34,454 bases of DNA from Gemmatimonadales bacterium (lineage in GTDB: Bacteria; Gemmatimonadota; Gemmatimonadetes; Palauibacterales; Palauibacteraceae): positions 1 to 34,454 of the forward strand of contig VXMR01000033.1 in the NCBI GenBank assembly GCA_009841005.1, read 5' to 3'. Below the pieces are notes generated by a model, which searched no databases, was not told the DNA's origin, and saw only the letters and a program-made list of their open reading frames with translations. Both the position numbers and the translations under genes were made by a program. Below are positions 17,060 to 26,074 of this stretch, in pieces; the stretch's first letter is position 1, and every line of letters starts with the position of its first letter.

Positions 17060-19129
17060 ATGACCAACGCCAAATCCATCCCATCCGTCACCGTAAGCTA
17101 CGCGCGGACGGGACGCACTACCCAGTCCAACGAACTCGGGATGCGCCCAATGCAGGAGCGGGCCTGGGAGAGGCGAGGGGAGCAGTATCTCCTGATCAAA
17201 TCGCCGCCAGCATCCGGAAAGAGCCGGGCGCTCATGTTCATCGCCTTGGACAAACTCGAGAACCAAGGAGTGCGGCAAGCGATCATCGTCGTTCCGGAGA
17301 GAACGATAGGCGCGAGCTTCGCGGACGTGCAGCTCAGCCGCTGGGGCTTCTGGGCCGACTGGACGGTGCGGCCCAAGTGGAATCTGTGCAGCGCACCCGG
17401 AACGGACGGCGGCAAGGTCGAGGCCCTGGGCAGGTTCCTCGGCAGCGACGACCGGGTGCTCGTCTGCACCCACGCCACTTTCCGCTTCGCGATCGACCGA
17501 TTCGGCGTGGAAGCCTTCGACAACCGGCTCATTGCGGTCGACGAGTTCCATCATGCCTCCGCCAATCCAGACAACAAGCTTGGGGTCCACGTCGGCCAAC
17601 TCATGGAAAGGGACAAGGTTCACATCGTCGCGATGACGGGCTCCTACTTCCGGGGCGATGCTGAACCCGTGCTGATGCCCGACGACGAGGAACGCTTCCA
17701 GACCGTCACCTACACGTACTACGAGCAGCTGAACGGTTACCAGCATTTGAAGCGCCTCGACATCGGTTACTTCTTCTACTCGGGGAGCTACGCGGATGAC
17801 ATCTTGAAGGTCCTCGATCCGGACGAGAAGACGATCGTCCACATCCCGAGCGTAACGTCGCGGGAAAGCACGAAGGACAAGATCCGGGAAGTAGAGCACA
17901 TCCTCGAGGAGCTGGGGGAGTGGAAGGGCGCGGATCCGGAAACCGGCTTCCAGTTGGTCGAGACCTCTGGCGGGCGTGTACTCCGGATCGCCGACCTCGT
18001 TGACGACAACCCCACTCGCCGGGATTGCGTCGCCGCAGCGCTCAGGGATCCTCGGCTGAATGACGACCGAGATCACGTAGACATCATCATCGCTCTGGGG
18101 ATGGCGAAGGAAGGCTTCGACTGGATCTGGTGCGACCACACACTGACCGTCGGATACCGGTCGAGTCTGACGGAGATCGTACAGATCATCGGTCGCGCCA
18201 CGCGGGACGCCCCGGGGAAAGCTCGGGCTCGTTTCACGAACCTGATCGCGGAGCCGGACGCTTCCGAGGAAGCGGTCACGGAGGCCGTCAACGACACGTT
18301 GAAAGCCATAGCGGCGAGCCTGCTGATGGAACAGGTGCTGGCTCCGCGGTTCAACTTCACGGCGAAGACCAGTGCGAGCGGGCCGGTCAAGGGGCTCGAC
18401 TACGGCGACGAGGATTACGAGCCGGACCGATGCAATGTGGGGGTCAACAAGGAGACCGGCGAAATTACCATCGAGGTCAAGGGGCTCGTGGAGCCGACGA
18501 GCGAGGCAGCTGCGCGCATCTGCCGAGAAGATCTCAACGAGGTGATCACGGCCTTCATGCAGAACCCGATTATGGTCGAGCGCGGACTCTTCGACGAAGA
18601 TCTCGTTCCCCAGGAGCTAACGCAGGTAGGAATGGGGAAGATCGTCAAGGAGAAGTTCCCGGAACTCGACGAAGGGGACCAGGAGGCAGTCCGTGAGCAC
18701 GCGATCGCCGCGCTGAACCTGACTCAAAAGGCGAAGCAGGTTCTCTCCGAAGGCCGAGAAGAAAATGAGGGCGATGAGGGGACGAGCCGTCGGAACACCG
18801 CCTTGATCGACGGCGTGCGCCGATTCGTGATGGACGTTCGGGATCTCGACATCGACTTGATCGACCGCATCAATCCGTTCGGTGAGGCCTACGCGATCCT
18901 CGCGAAGGCGATGAACGAAGAGAGCCTCAAGCAGGTGGCCGCAGTGATCACGGCAAAGAAGGTCCGCATCACGCCCGATGAGGCCCGTGACCTTGCCAAG
19001 CGCGCCTTGAAATTCAAGAAGGAGCGTGGCCGGCTGCCGTCCATCACCGCAGTGGATCCTTGGGAGAAGCGAATGGCCGAAGGCGTCGCCGTACTGGCTC
19101 GCATGAGGGCGGAGGCGGACGGTGCCTAG
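17060..19129 (+). CDS. DExH-box helicase / restriction-type translocase
   Basis: Superfamily 2 helicase of 689 residues, likely the ATP-driven translocase of the adjacent methyltransferase and GIY-YIG nuclease. Visible motifs: Walker A PPASGKS (about residues 49-55), Walker B/motif II DEFHH (161-165), motif III-like MTGS and motif VI QIIGRATR (375-382). The C-terminal 300 residues are a family-specific charged extension without a recognisable nuclease motif. ATG 17060 lies 45 bp after the methyltransferase. The end overlaps the GIY-YIG gene by 8 nt, which implies coupled translation. Confidence 0.9.
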   Translation: MTNAKSIPSVTVSYARTGRTTQSNELGMRPMQERAWERRGEQYLLIKSPPASGKSRALMFIALDKLENQGVRQAIIVVPERTIGASFADVQLSRWGFWADWTVRPKWNLCSAPGTDGGKVEALGRFLGSDDRVLVCTHATFRFAIDRFGVEAFDNRLIAVDEFHHASANPDNKLGVHVGQLMERDKVHIVAMTGSYFRGDAEPVLMPDDEERFQTVTYTYYEQLNGYQHLKRLDIGYFFYSGSYADDILKVLDPDEKTIVHIPSVTSRESTKDKIREVEHILEELGEWKGADPETGFQLVETSGGRVLRIADLVDDNPTRRDCVAAALRDPRLNDDRDHVDIIIALGMAKEGFDWIWCDHTLTVGYRSSLTEIVQIIGRATRDAPGKARARFTNLIAEPDASEEAVTEAVNDTLKAIAASLLMEQVLAPRFNFTAKTSASGPVKGLDYGDEDYEPDRCNVGVNKETGEITIEVKGLVEPTSEAAARICREDLNEVITAFMQNPIMVERGLFDEDLVPQELTQVGMGKIVKEKFPELDEGDQEAVREHAIAALNLTQKAKQVLSEGREENEGDEGTSRRNTALIDGVRRFVMDVRDLDIDLIDRINPFGEAYAILAKAMNEESLKQVAAVITAKKVRITPDEARDLAKRALKFKKERGRLPSITAVDPWEKRMAEGVAVLARMRAEADGA

Positions 19130-20306
19130 GGGATTCACCGAGGAGGACGCCGCCCTCCTGGATGAGCTTGGTATCGAGGTCGAACCTCAGCAGGCCACTC
19201 AACACACGGCTCGTCAAGAGCGGATCATCGCGGGCTTCGAGGAGATCCAGCGGTTCGTGGATCTGCACGGGCGGGCTCCCGAGAGCGGCGAGGATCGGGA
19301 TGTCTTCGAGCGACTCTACGCCGTGCGGTTGGGCCGCATCATAAAGGATGACGACAGCCGCAGAATCCTCGCGCCGCTGGATCGCCAGGAGCTGCTGAGC
19401 GGGCACGCCGGGGCAGAGAGCTCCCATCCAGACGCGCTGAACGACGCAGAGCTCCTCGCTGAACTGGGCGCGGGCACAGGTGCGCCGGATATCACCGAGC
19501 TACGACACGTCCGGTCGCGTGCGGACAAGCGGGCAGCCGAGGAGATCGCGAGCCGAACGACGTGCGAGGACTTCGATCGCTTCCGACCACTATTCGAGCA
19601 AGTCCAGAAGGAGATCGATGCAGGCCTTCGAGAGACACGGCCCTTCGGAAGAAAGGCGGAGATCGAACCCGGCCGGTTCTTCGTCGTCGGCGGTCAAAAG
19701 GCGTACGTTGCCGAGATGGGGCAGGTCTTCACGCAGGAATACGGCGACAAGGACGCCCGTCTCCGCGTGATCTTCGACAACGGCACCGAAAGCAACCTGC
19801 TCCGCCGGTCGCTCCAACGGGCGCTCAACAAGGACCAGGCGGGCCGCCGGATCACCGAGGCAACGGCTGGTCCGCTCTTCGAAGACCACCCTGCGGACAG
19901 CGACCAACTGAGCGGCACGATCTACGTGCTGCGCAGCAAGTCCGATCTTCCCTTCATTTCAGAGCATCGCGAGCTGATCCACAAGATCGGCGTCACCAGC
20001 GGCAACGTTAAGGAGCGCATCGCGGCCGCAGACCTGCAGCCGACCTTCCTGATGGCGGATGTGGAGGTCGTCGCCACCTACAAGCTCTACAACATCGCCC
20101 GCAGCAAGCTGGAACACGTCATCCACCGCGTCTTCGGCTCCGCACGCCTCGAGATCGAGATCAAGGATCGTTTCGGGCATCCCGTGGTCCCGCGCGAGTG
20201 GTTCCTGGTGCCCCTCCACGTGATCGACGAAGCCATCGAGAAGATCAGGGACGGAACGATTACCCAGTACTCCTATGATAAGAGCACGGCATCCCTCATC
20301 GGTTAG
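19122..20306 (+). CDS. GIY-YIG (T5orf172-type) nuclease of the restriction-modification-like operon
   Basis: Predicted DNA endonuclease, 394 residues. The C-terminal domain (about residues 265-340) has the T5orf172/MUG113 pattern of the GIY-YIG superfamily: GTIYVL with the tyrosine, HKIGVTSGNVKERI with the arginine, and RSKLEHVIHRVF with the glutamate. A preceding block with GGQKAYVAEMG and VIFDNGTESNLLRRSLQRAL looks conserved in this protein type. The first 150 residues are helical and charged. The start is a GTG inside the helicase stop region (8-nt overlap). With the methyltransferase and helicase it forms a three-gene set in which this is the only convincing nuclease. Confidence 0.88.
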   Translation: MPRGFTEEDAALLDELGIEVEPQQATQHTARQERIIAGFEEIQRFVDLHGRAPESGEDRDVFERLYAVRLGRIIKDDDSRRILAPLDRQELLSGHAGAESSHPDALNDAELLAELGAGTGAPDITELRHVRSRADKRAAEEIASRTTCEDFDRFRPLFEQVQKEIDAGLRETRPFGRKAEIEPGRFFVVGGQKAYVAEMGQVFTQEYGDKDARLRVIFDNGTESNLLRRSLQRALNKDQAGRRITEATAGPLFEDHPADSDQLSGTIYVLRSKSDLPFISEHRELIHKIGVTSGNVKERIAAADLQPTFLMADVEVVATYKLYNIARSKLEHVIHRVFGSARLEIEIKDRFGHPVVPREWFLVPLHVIDEAIEKIRDGTITQYSYDKSTASLIG

Positions 20307-20588
20307 CGGCTTCCTAGCGCAGGCGCCGCCACGCCGGTCTCTCCAAAGCCACCCGGAGCGTCCGCCACTCGACACCGCGCCGCCTTCACCCCAGGTGGGA
20401 CGTTCCCATTCTCCGGATGGGATACCCTCGAAGCCCGTCAACACGAAGTCCCTGCGGCAGAATCGATCTGTCCGCTCGAGTTCGGCCGGGGTAGGTACCT
20501 GCGGGTTTCTGGGGGCGGTGGGCGGAGTACACGGTCAGGTTGATCACGCGCTAACGATTGCTCGGCGACAGCAGGACTCCTAACCCTG
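20307..20588. other. intergenic spacer without recognised features
   Basis: 282 bp between the convergent GIY-YIG and STAS-winged-helix genes. I find no gene, repeat or clear terminator here. Confidence 0.6.
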
Positions 20589-21155
20589 TTAGCGGATTGG
20601 ATAGTATCGATACTCTCGGCCACCGCTCGGGGACGCTCCTTGGATCCGACCGATCAACCCTGCCTTCCAGAGCGCCGTCAGCCGGGCAGAGGCCGTAGAT
20701 GCTTCGAGCCCATACGGTGGGATGGTCAGCTGAGTCGATGTGAACTGCTGATGATCCTGGATTGCGGACAGGGTGTCCTCATGCTCCGTCGCTAATCGTC
20801 GACCGAAGAGTCGGGGTGGCCCCTCCTGAACCCGAACCAACAGAATCTCGCCACGAGCCGCAAGCGCGGCAGTCAGGTTTGCGAGCACATCTTCGTTACC
20901 CACGTTTGCGGCGATGAAGAGGAGCCGGGGACGATGTCTTCTCACCGTCTCCACCACTGCTTCTCGCTGAAAGCTGACATCCGTGCGCACGATACCTGAG
21001 TAGTCGAGTACAACGACGGTGTGGTCCGAAAGCCGGACCAGCTCGGCATGGAGCCTCAAGAAGACGTCGATACCGGCCGACGTTCCCCAAGCATCCGCAC
21101 CGTCTCCCGACCGCAGCAGGATAGGGTAGTCGTGCGACGTATTGATCTCATCCAT
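20589..21155 (-). CDS. STAS-like / winged-helix protein, putative regulator
   Basis: 188 residues. The central part (about 45-110) reads like a STAS-type fold: a VVVLDYSG strand, a helix with SFQREAVVETV, then LLFIAANVGNEDVL and GEILLVRV. The C-terminal 50 residues look like a winged helix (GLEASTASARLTALWKAGLIGR followed by a wing with EYRYYPIR). STAS domains often bind phospho-switch partners, so this may be a DNA-binding regulator or sensor of the divergent ATPase-kinase operon. That function is inferred. It is divergent from the ATPase gene with a 61-bp gap. The start ATG at 21155 may be leaderless, since a -10-like TAAGCT ends only 7 bp before it. Confidence 0.6.
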   Translation of the reverse strand: MDEINTSHDYPILLRSGDGADAWGTSAGIDVFLRLHAELVRLSDHTVVVLDYSGIVRTDVSFQREAVVETVRRHRPRLLFIAANVGNEDVLANLTAALAARGEILLVRVQEGPPRLFGRRLATEHEDTLSAIQDHQQFTSTQLTIPPYGLEASTASARLTALWKAGLIGRIQGASPSGGREYRYYPIR

Positions 21156-21190
21156 TGAATGAGCTTAGTATGAAGGCCTAGCGTGATCAA
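21142..21190. promoter_or_regulatory. overlapping divergent promoters of the STAS gene and ATPase operon
   Basis: On the plus strand TTGATC (21142-21147) and TAGTAT (21166-21171) with 18-bp spacing would drive the ATPase gene. On the minus strand TTGATC (21190-21185) and TAAGCT (21167-21162) with 17-bp spacing would drive the STAS gene. The two -10 elements overlap, so the transcripts would compete. Judged by eye. Confidence 0.4.
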
Positions 21191-21216
21191 GAAACGACAA
21201 CCCCCAGTGACCTGCC

Positions 21217-23124
21217 ATGAGCACCTACCTGAAGAAAGTATCCACGTCCTCGGGCTTCCTGGAGGCCTGTCCCGTGGAGTTCGGTCGTAGCCTCACCTGC
21301 GTCATCGGTGCCCGCGGGACCTGCAAGTCCACGCTCATCGAGAGCATCCGCTTCGCGTTCGAGACGGACAAAGCCCGGGTAGCCACGCTCGTCGAAGATG
21401 GGGAGGCCGGTGACCAGAAGCTGCCAACATTCGGGATCATCAAAGCCACGCTGCGCGCGGGCAGTGTGCGGTGTGAGCTGGAGAGGGCCGACAACGGTTC
21501 GGAGCACGAGGTCACGCTGGAACGTGAAGTGGGTGGCCAGTCGCGGATTTTTCTCGATGGAGTTCGCGAGCACACGAGCCATGACCTCCTGGGGGAAATC
21601 GAGGTGTTTTCCCAGGGAGACCTTCAGCGGATCGCAGAGGACGCCAACGACGAGCTGCGTCTCGCGTTGATCGACCGCCCGAACAGAAACCAAGTGGCAA
21701 AGCTAAATGGGGAGCGACGGGAAACGGCGGAGGAGCTGAGTCGCCTTGGGCCGGAGCTCCGAGTGGTCCGGGGGCGGCTCTCGACCCTGGATCACGAAGT
21801 CACCCAACTGGATCCAGCCCGGAGCCAACTCGACCGCCTTACAAAGGATGCCCCCGTCGCGAGTCCAGAGTTAGAAGCGGAGCGCCAGAGCCACGAGCGT
21901 CGACAGCGAGTCTTGGAAGCCTTGAGGAGCGCAGAAGCCGAGCGGAGAAGTCTCGCGACTCGTCTGGCAGGTGTTCGGGCGTCTGCCCACCAACTGGCCG
22001 AGTCTGTCGCAACAATCACGGAAGATTCGGGGGACGCTCTGGCGGACGAGATGTCACCTCTTCAGGAGTTACTTGGCGCGGTTGGCGAACTCACGATCGT
22101 AACCGAGAAGGTCGATTCGATAAGCTTGACGCGGCTCATCGGGGATCTTGAGCGGCGCTTCGAAGACGCGAGCGAGCGGTACTATCAATTGCGGCAGCAG
22201 GAGCAAGCCGTGAATGAGTCACTCAAGCAGCAGCAGGTCCTGAAGCGACAGGTAGAACACCTCGAACAGCTGAGGAGTCAAGCGGAAACCGAACGGAAGA
22301 AAGAGTCGGATCTGCTCAATGAGCGGAGGAAGCTGCGCGGGAAACTGCGGCAAATGGATGACCAACTCTACGACCTGCGAATCGCGGAGATCGATTCGAT
22401 CAATGACGAACACGGCGATACGGTCCAACTCACGCTGAGTTCATCGTCGAACACCCCCGCGTACGCGGATCACCTGCGTGAGCTTCTAAAGGGCTCGCGG
22501 ATCCACGGGCAAGAAGAGGTGGCGGGCTCTATCGCGGACCGCCTCGAGCCTAGCACTCTGATCGATCTGGCTGAGGCAGGTGACGCCCACCGACTCGCGG
22601 ATCTACTCGGGCGCGATCTGGGGCAGATGACGCGAATCGTCGCCCAGCTCGGGGATCATCACGACCTGTATAACTTGGAAACGGAGTTACCGGCGAATCG
22701 CTTGGAGGTCACCTTCTATGATGATGGGGAGCCCAAGTCGGTCGAGACTCTTTCCAAGGGTCAGCGAGCGACCGCTCTGCTACCGATCATTCTTCGGCCG
22801 CTACCTTATCCGTTGCTGTTCGACCAGCCTGAAGACGATCTGGACAACAGCTTTGTCTTCAAGTCGTTGGTCGCCACCGTGCGCCAGCTCAAGTCCAAGC
22901 GGCAACTGATATTCGTCACTCACAACGCCAACATCCCGGTGCTGGGTGAAGCGGAGAGGATCGTAGTGATGAGCATGAAGGGCCCCAAGAACGCAGCCCC
23001 GGCGCTGATTGGGAGCGTGGACGATCGAAAAGAGCAGATTCTCAACCTCCTAGAGGGTGGTGCAGAAGCGTTCGCTAAGCGTGAACGCTACTACGGCGAG
23101 CTCCTGGCTGAGTCGAATGACTAG
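21217..23124 (+). CDS. SMC/ABC-like AAA ATPase with coiled coil
   Basis: 635-residue P-loop ATPase of the RecN/SMC/Rad50-like ABC class found in many conflict systems. Order: Walker A GARGTCKST (residues 31-39), a long charged coiled coil (about 170-400, with many Leu/Glu/Arg heptads), ABC signature LSKGQ (512-516), Walker B LLFDQPEDDLD (catalytic region around D536) and an H-loop FVTHN. The Walker A has Cys36 where the second glycine of GxGKS normally stands. Translation starts at ATG 21217 without a strong ribosome-binding site. The kinase-like gene follows 12 bp after its stop, so both are co-transcribed. It probably acts as a DNA- or complex-sensing ATPase; the target is unknown. Confidence 0.82.
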   Translation: MSTYLKKVSTSSGFLEACPVEFGRSLTCVIGARGTCKSTLIESIRFAFETDKARVATLVEDGEAGDQKLPTFGIIKATLRAGSVRCELERADNGSEHEVTLEREVGGQSRIFLDGVREHTSHDLLGEIEVFSQGDLQRIAEDANDELRLALIDRPNRNQVAKLNGERRETAEELSRLGPELRVVRGRLSTLDHEVTQLDPARSQLDRLTKDAPVASPELEAERQSHERRQRVLEALRSAEAERRSLATRLAGVRASAHQLAESVATITEDSGDALADEMSPLQELLGAVGELTIVTEKVDSISLTRLIGDLERRFEDASERYYQLRQQEQAVNESLKQQQVLKRQVEHLEQLRSQAETERKKESDLLNERRKLRGKLRQMDDQLYDLRIAEIDSINDEHGDTVQLTLSSSSNTPAYADHLRELLKGSRIHGQEEVAGSIADRLEPSTLIDLAEAGDAHRLADLLGRDLGQMTRIVAQLGDHHDLYNLETELPANRLEVTFYDDGEPKSVETLSKGQRATALLPIILRPLPYPLLFDQPEDDLDNSFVFKSLVATVRQLKSKRQLIFVTHNANIPVLGEAERIVVMSMKGPKNAAPALIGSVDDRKEQILNLLEGGAEAFAKRERYYGELLAESND

Positions 23125-23136
23125 GTGGTGTAGACG

Positions 23137-25128
23137 TTGATCGCGGCGGTGATGACGCGCGACGAGTTCATCAGGCGAGTTGCGGCCGATGCCGATCGGA
23201 CTGCTCAGGACGCGTTGAAGCCTGGACGCTGGCAGCAACTACGTGCAGACGCTGCCCCGCGGCTGGTACGTGATATCGCAGATGCTCTTAGCCGGAATCC
23301 CCGTCTGTCAAGGCGCACCCAGGCCCAGCGTCTAGAAACGTTGCTGCGGGGTCTTACGCTGCGTGGGAACCAAGCGTCGCGGGTTGCTCGGGTAGCGCGT
23401 GGATTCCCCGCTCACTTGCGCATGGCCGTGGCCACCGTTGTCCCGGCCAGTGCACGGCTAGAGTTGTACGGGTCTCGACGGCGATCAACGGCACCTAGGG
23501 CGGAAGTAACAACGGACACGCCGGCTCTTGCGGTAGAACCGGACCACGAAACCGCCGCGTCGCCTGAACGAGGTCAAGAGCGGCTGGGCCATTCGACAAT
23601 TCTACTCCTGTCACATCCTGATCGGCAGGTTGCTAACCGACGACTGCTTGAGAGCGCTGAGTTGGACCCGATGGTTGTAGAAACCCTTGGTGACCTAGAA
23701 CGGGTGCTGGCCACGAGCACCGGAGTATGCGGGTGCGCGATCGACCAGTCAGCACTCACGGTCCTCGATACCGAAACCCAGGAAGCCCTGTTCACCACTC
23801 TAGCGGAGTATTCCAGCTTCATAGCGGTTCGGGTACACGAGGGTGCGGAGCTAAGGGTATCCCCCGACGAAGTGTCTCAGATCCTCAAGACGGCGCGACA
23901 ACTCGGCACCCATGTCCCACACGACGCCCTCTGGTTTCGGCCGGACGGGACGATTCAGGGAACAGAGTTGTCCTTCTACCAGAGCGCGGCGGAGCTGCTG
24001 CAATCTCATGAGTCGGCGTCGTTCGCTCTAGGCGAGTTGACCCCAGCCGAAGCTCAACTGCTCGTTGCTGCAGCCCGGGCCCGAGTGCGGGCCGGGAGCT
24101 TCGGCCCGGAGTTGGGCGCTGAGGAGTTAACCGTTCGTTTTCTGACAGGCGGCCGTTCGGAAGCGAAGCTGGCAACGGTCGTGTGCGGTAACACTCCAAC
24201 GTTTGTGGCCAAGATCACGCCCAAAGATCGGGCGCTGGACGAAATGCTGCGATTCAGGACGTTCGTACAGCCCTTGAACGATGAACTTAGCCCCGAGTGT
24301 CACCTTCATGGAGGAACCGCGGTAATCCTCTTCCGCTTAGTCCGTGCTGACAGCGACCCTTCGACTCCGGCCGAGTCCCTTGAAGACCGTTTGCGCAACG
24401 TCTGGAATAAACAGTGGCTCCAGAGCAATCCGGAAGAGGCGGAGCAGGATGGCGTGTTCGTGGGGAGGGCGCTGATGCGTGTCGCGCGAACCCTAGCAGA
24501 GCTGAACGGCAACGCACCTCCGCTCAATTGGAATCGCCAGTCCTTCGTCAATCCCCCGGCGACGCACCTCGACGCCCTAGAGCGCGAGGGATTCGTCTGG
24601 GGGCTGAGTGATTGTGCTAAGAGGGCGCGGAGGGCTGCTGCGGAGCGTGTTCGGCGCATGGAGGAGTCGGCCATCGTGCACGGCGACCTGCATTTGCGAA
24701 ACATCCTGATCCGGGGCGAGAGCGAGGTGCGCCTGATCGACTACGAGGCGTCAGGACCCGGCCATCCCGCATTAGACTTGGTGAGGTTCGAACTCGCACT
24801 CTACCTGGGCCCAGTTCGTCAGTTCGAAGATGAGGCATCGAGTGTGGCGTTCCAACGGGCACTTTCAATTGATCGGGCTCCGTTGGACGTCCTGCGCAGC
24901 AGCTTCCCGGACTTTTTTCAGTGCCACGTCAACTCTGCGTGTGCAGCCGGCATGACGGGAGCGCGCGACGCGGCGATCGAGGTACTTGAGAAGCACGGCG
25001 GAGACAGCCGCGACTACTTGGCCATGAAGTTCCTCGTGGCGTGGCAGAACCTCGCGTTCATCGGCTCTCAAACGGGACTTGCAAGGGCCGTCATCTTGGC
25101 CACGACTGAAGAGATATCCGCATGGTGA
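23137..25128 (+). CDS. APH/kinase-fold phosphotransferase with N-terminal receiver-like domain
   Basis: 663 residues. The C-terminal part carries the aminoglycoside-phosphotransferase/kinase-fold catalytic loop VHGDLHLRN (His515, Asp517, Asn522) followed by LIDYE, the counterpart of DFG. A lysine in TFVAKITPKD upstream could be the ATP-binding Lys. Residues about 150-255 (STILLLSHPD..., GVCGCAIDQS) resemble a receiver-like alpha/beta domain, but I see no acidic pair, so it may be a pseudo-receiver. The first 110 residues are helical and basic. I prefer TTG 23137, which has AGGTGG eight bases upstream; GTG 23149 and ATG 23152 are alternatives. It sits 12 bp behind the ATPase and most likely phosphorylates or adenylylates a partner in that system. 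Confidence 0.72.
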   Translation: MIAAVMTRDEFIRRVAADADRTAQDALKPGRWQQLRADAAPRLVRDIADALSRNPRLSRRTQAQRLETLLRGLTLRGNQASRVARVARGFPAHLRMAVATVVPASARLELYGSRRRSTAPRAEVTTDTPALAVEPDHETAASPERGQERLGHSTILLLSHPDRQVANRRLLESAELDPMVVETLGDLERVLATSTGVCGCAIDQSALTVLDTETQEALFTTLAEYSSFIAVRVHEGAELRVSPDEVSQILKTARQLGTHVPHDALWFRPDGTIQGTELSFYQSAAELLQSHESASFALGELTPAEAQLLVAAARARVRAGSFGPELGAEELTVRFLTGGRSEAKLATVVCGNTPTFVAKITPKDRALDEMLRFRTFVQPLNDELSPECHLHGGTAVILFRLVRADSDPSTPAESLEDRLRNVWNKQWLQSNPEEAEQDGVFVGRALMRVARTLAELNGNAPPLNWNRQSFVNPPATHLDALEREGFVWGLSDCAKRARRAAAERVRRMEESAIVHGDLHLRNILIRGESEVRLIDYEASGPGHPALDLVRFELALYLGPVRQFEDEASSVAFQRALSIDRAPLDVLRSSFPDFFQCHVNSACAAGMTGARDAAIEVLEKHGGDSRDYLAMKFLVAWQNLAFIGSQTGLARAVILATTEEISAW

Positions 25129-25245
25129 GGCCGCGCATCGGATCCGGTGCCCTGCAGCAGCGGCATGTTCCGATAGGGTAATCGCCTGACCCCCCCCGGC
25201 CTCGCCGAGATTCAGTTCCTTCGCGAGTTCAGGCACCGTGGCCTT

Positions 25246-26040
25246 CTACATCTGTTGCTGAGTCGAACCGACGCCGTCTCGCGGGCACACCGATCCCATG
25301 CAGCATGCGTGGCACTCAGGCGCGCGCCCGGCGTGACACCAAGTGTTCCCGATCCACCATGCCGGCCAGTCGAGTTCCCCCGGCCACTCCGGGCTGAGTT
25401 CCCGCGCGTGCAGCTGGAGTCGAAGCGCCTGCTTTTCCTTGGTCGAGCGTAGCTCGCTGTGATCGAGCCGATCGAGTAGGCCCAGCCGCTCGAACACCCG
25501 CAGGACGTGCGTATCGACCGCGATGTCCGGCATGGGCCTGGTGAGGCGGATACCGAAGTCGCGAATCAGGATGTTCACGGCCATGTTGGCGATCTTCAGG
25601 CCAACACCGTCGAAGGCCAGGAACCGTCTGGCCACGGCAGCGCCGCTGCTCCCGGCGGCCCAGATGCGTGAGGCGTCCCCGCCGTACCTGTCCCAGATGT
25701 GCCGGACGGCCGCGGGAAGCAGTTGCTCCATCTTGGTGGCCAGCCGGTGGCCGGACGACGCAAGTACGGAGGTCCACGTGTCCTTGTCGAGCCCCAGCAG
25801 CGTGTCGATGTCGAAACCCCCGGCCGCCTCGCGGATCGCGTGTGGAAGGCTCCATGCGATGTCGGCTTTCGTTTGCCGATCCGCGACGCAGGCCAGCACG
25901 AACGCGTGCGGATAACGCTCGAGGTCGTTCACGAGGTCACGCGCGGCAGGCTCGATGTCGATGCCGGAAACGCCATCCTCCCGCTTGATCGACTCCGCCC
26001 CGAACAGCTTTAGGCGGGAAACGATGTCATCTACCGACAT
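25246..26040 (-). CDS. endonuclease III-like HhH-GPD DNA glycosylase, copy 1
   Basis: 264 residues from ATG 26040, which is preceded by GGAGAG. An upstream ATG at 26070 adds ten residues. Helix-hairpin-helix plus catalytic region: FDGVGLKIANMAVN contains the Lys that matches the Schiff-base Lys of endonuclease III, and IAVDTHVLRVFERLG the catalytic Asp. A C-terminal cysteine cluster C-x7-C-x2-C-x5-C (WCHAGRAPECHACC...C) would hold a [4Fe-4S] cluster; classical endonuclease III has x6 in the first gap. Base-excision activity is predicted, substrate unknown. A second copy, about 78% identical by eye, lies at 32393-33175. Two small genes lie immediately upstream on the same strand. Confidence 0.82.
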   Translation of the reverse strand: MSVDDIVSRLKLFGAESIKREDGVSGIDIEPAARDLVNDLERYPHAFVLACVADRQTKADIAWSLPHAIREAAGGFDIDTLLGLDKDTWTSVLASSGHRLATKMEQLLPAAVRHIWDRYGGDASRIWAAGSSGAAVARRFLAFDGVGLKIANMAVNILIRDFGIRLTRPMPDIAVDTHVLRVFERLGLLDRLDHSELRSTKEKQALRLQLHARELSPEWPGELDWPAWWIGNTWCHAGRAPECHACCMGSVCPRDGVGSTQQQM

Positions 26041-26074
26041 GGATCTTCGCTCTCCGCTGTCGACCGGCACCCCC

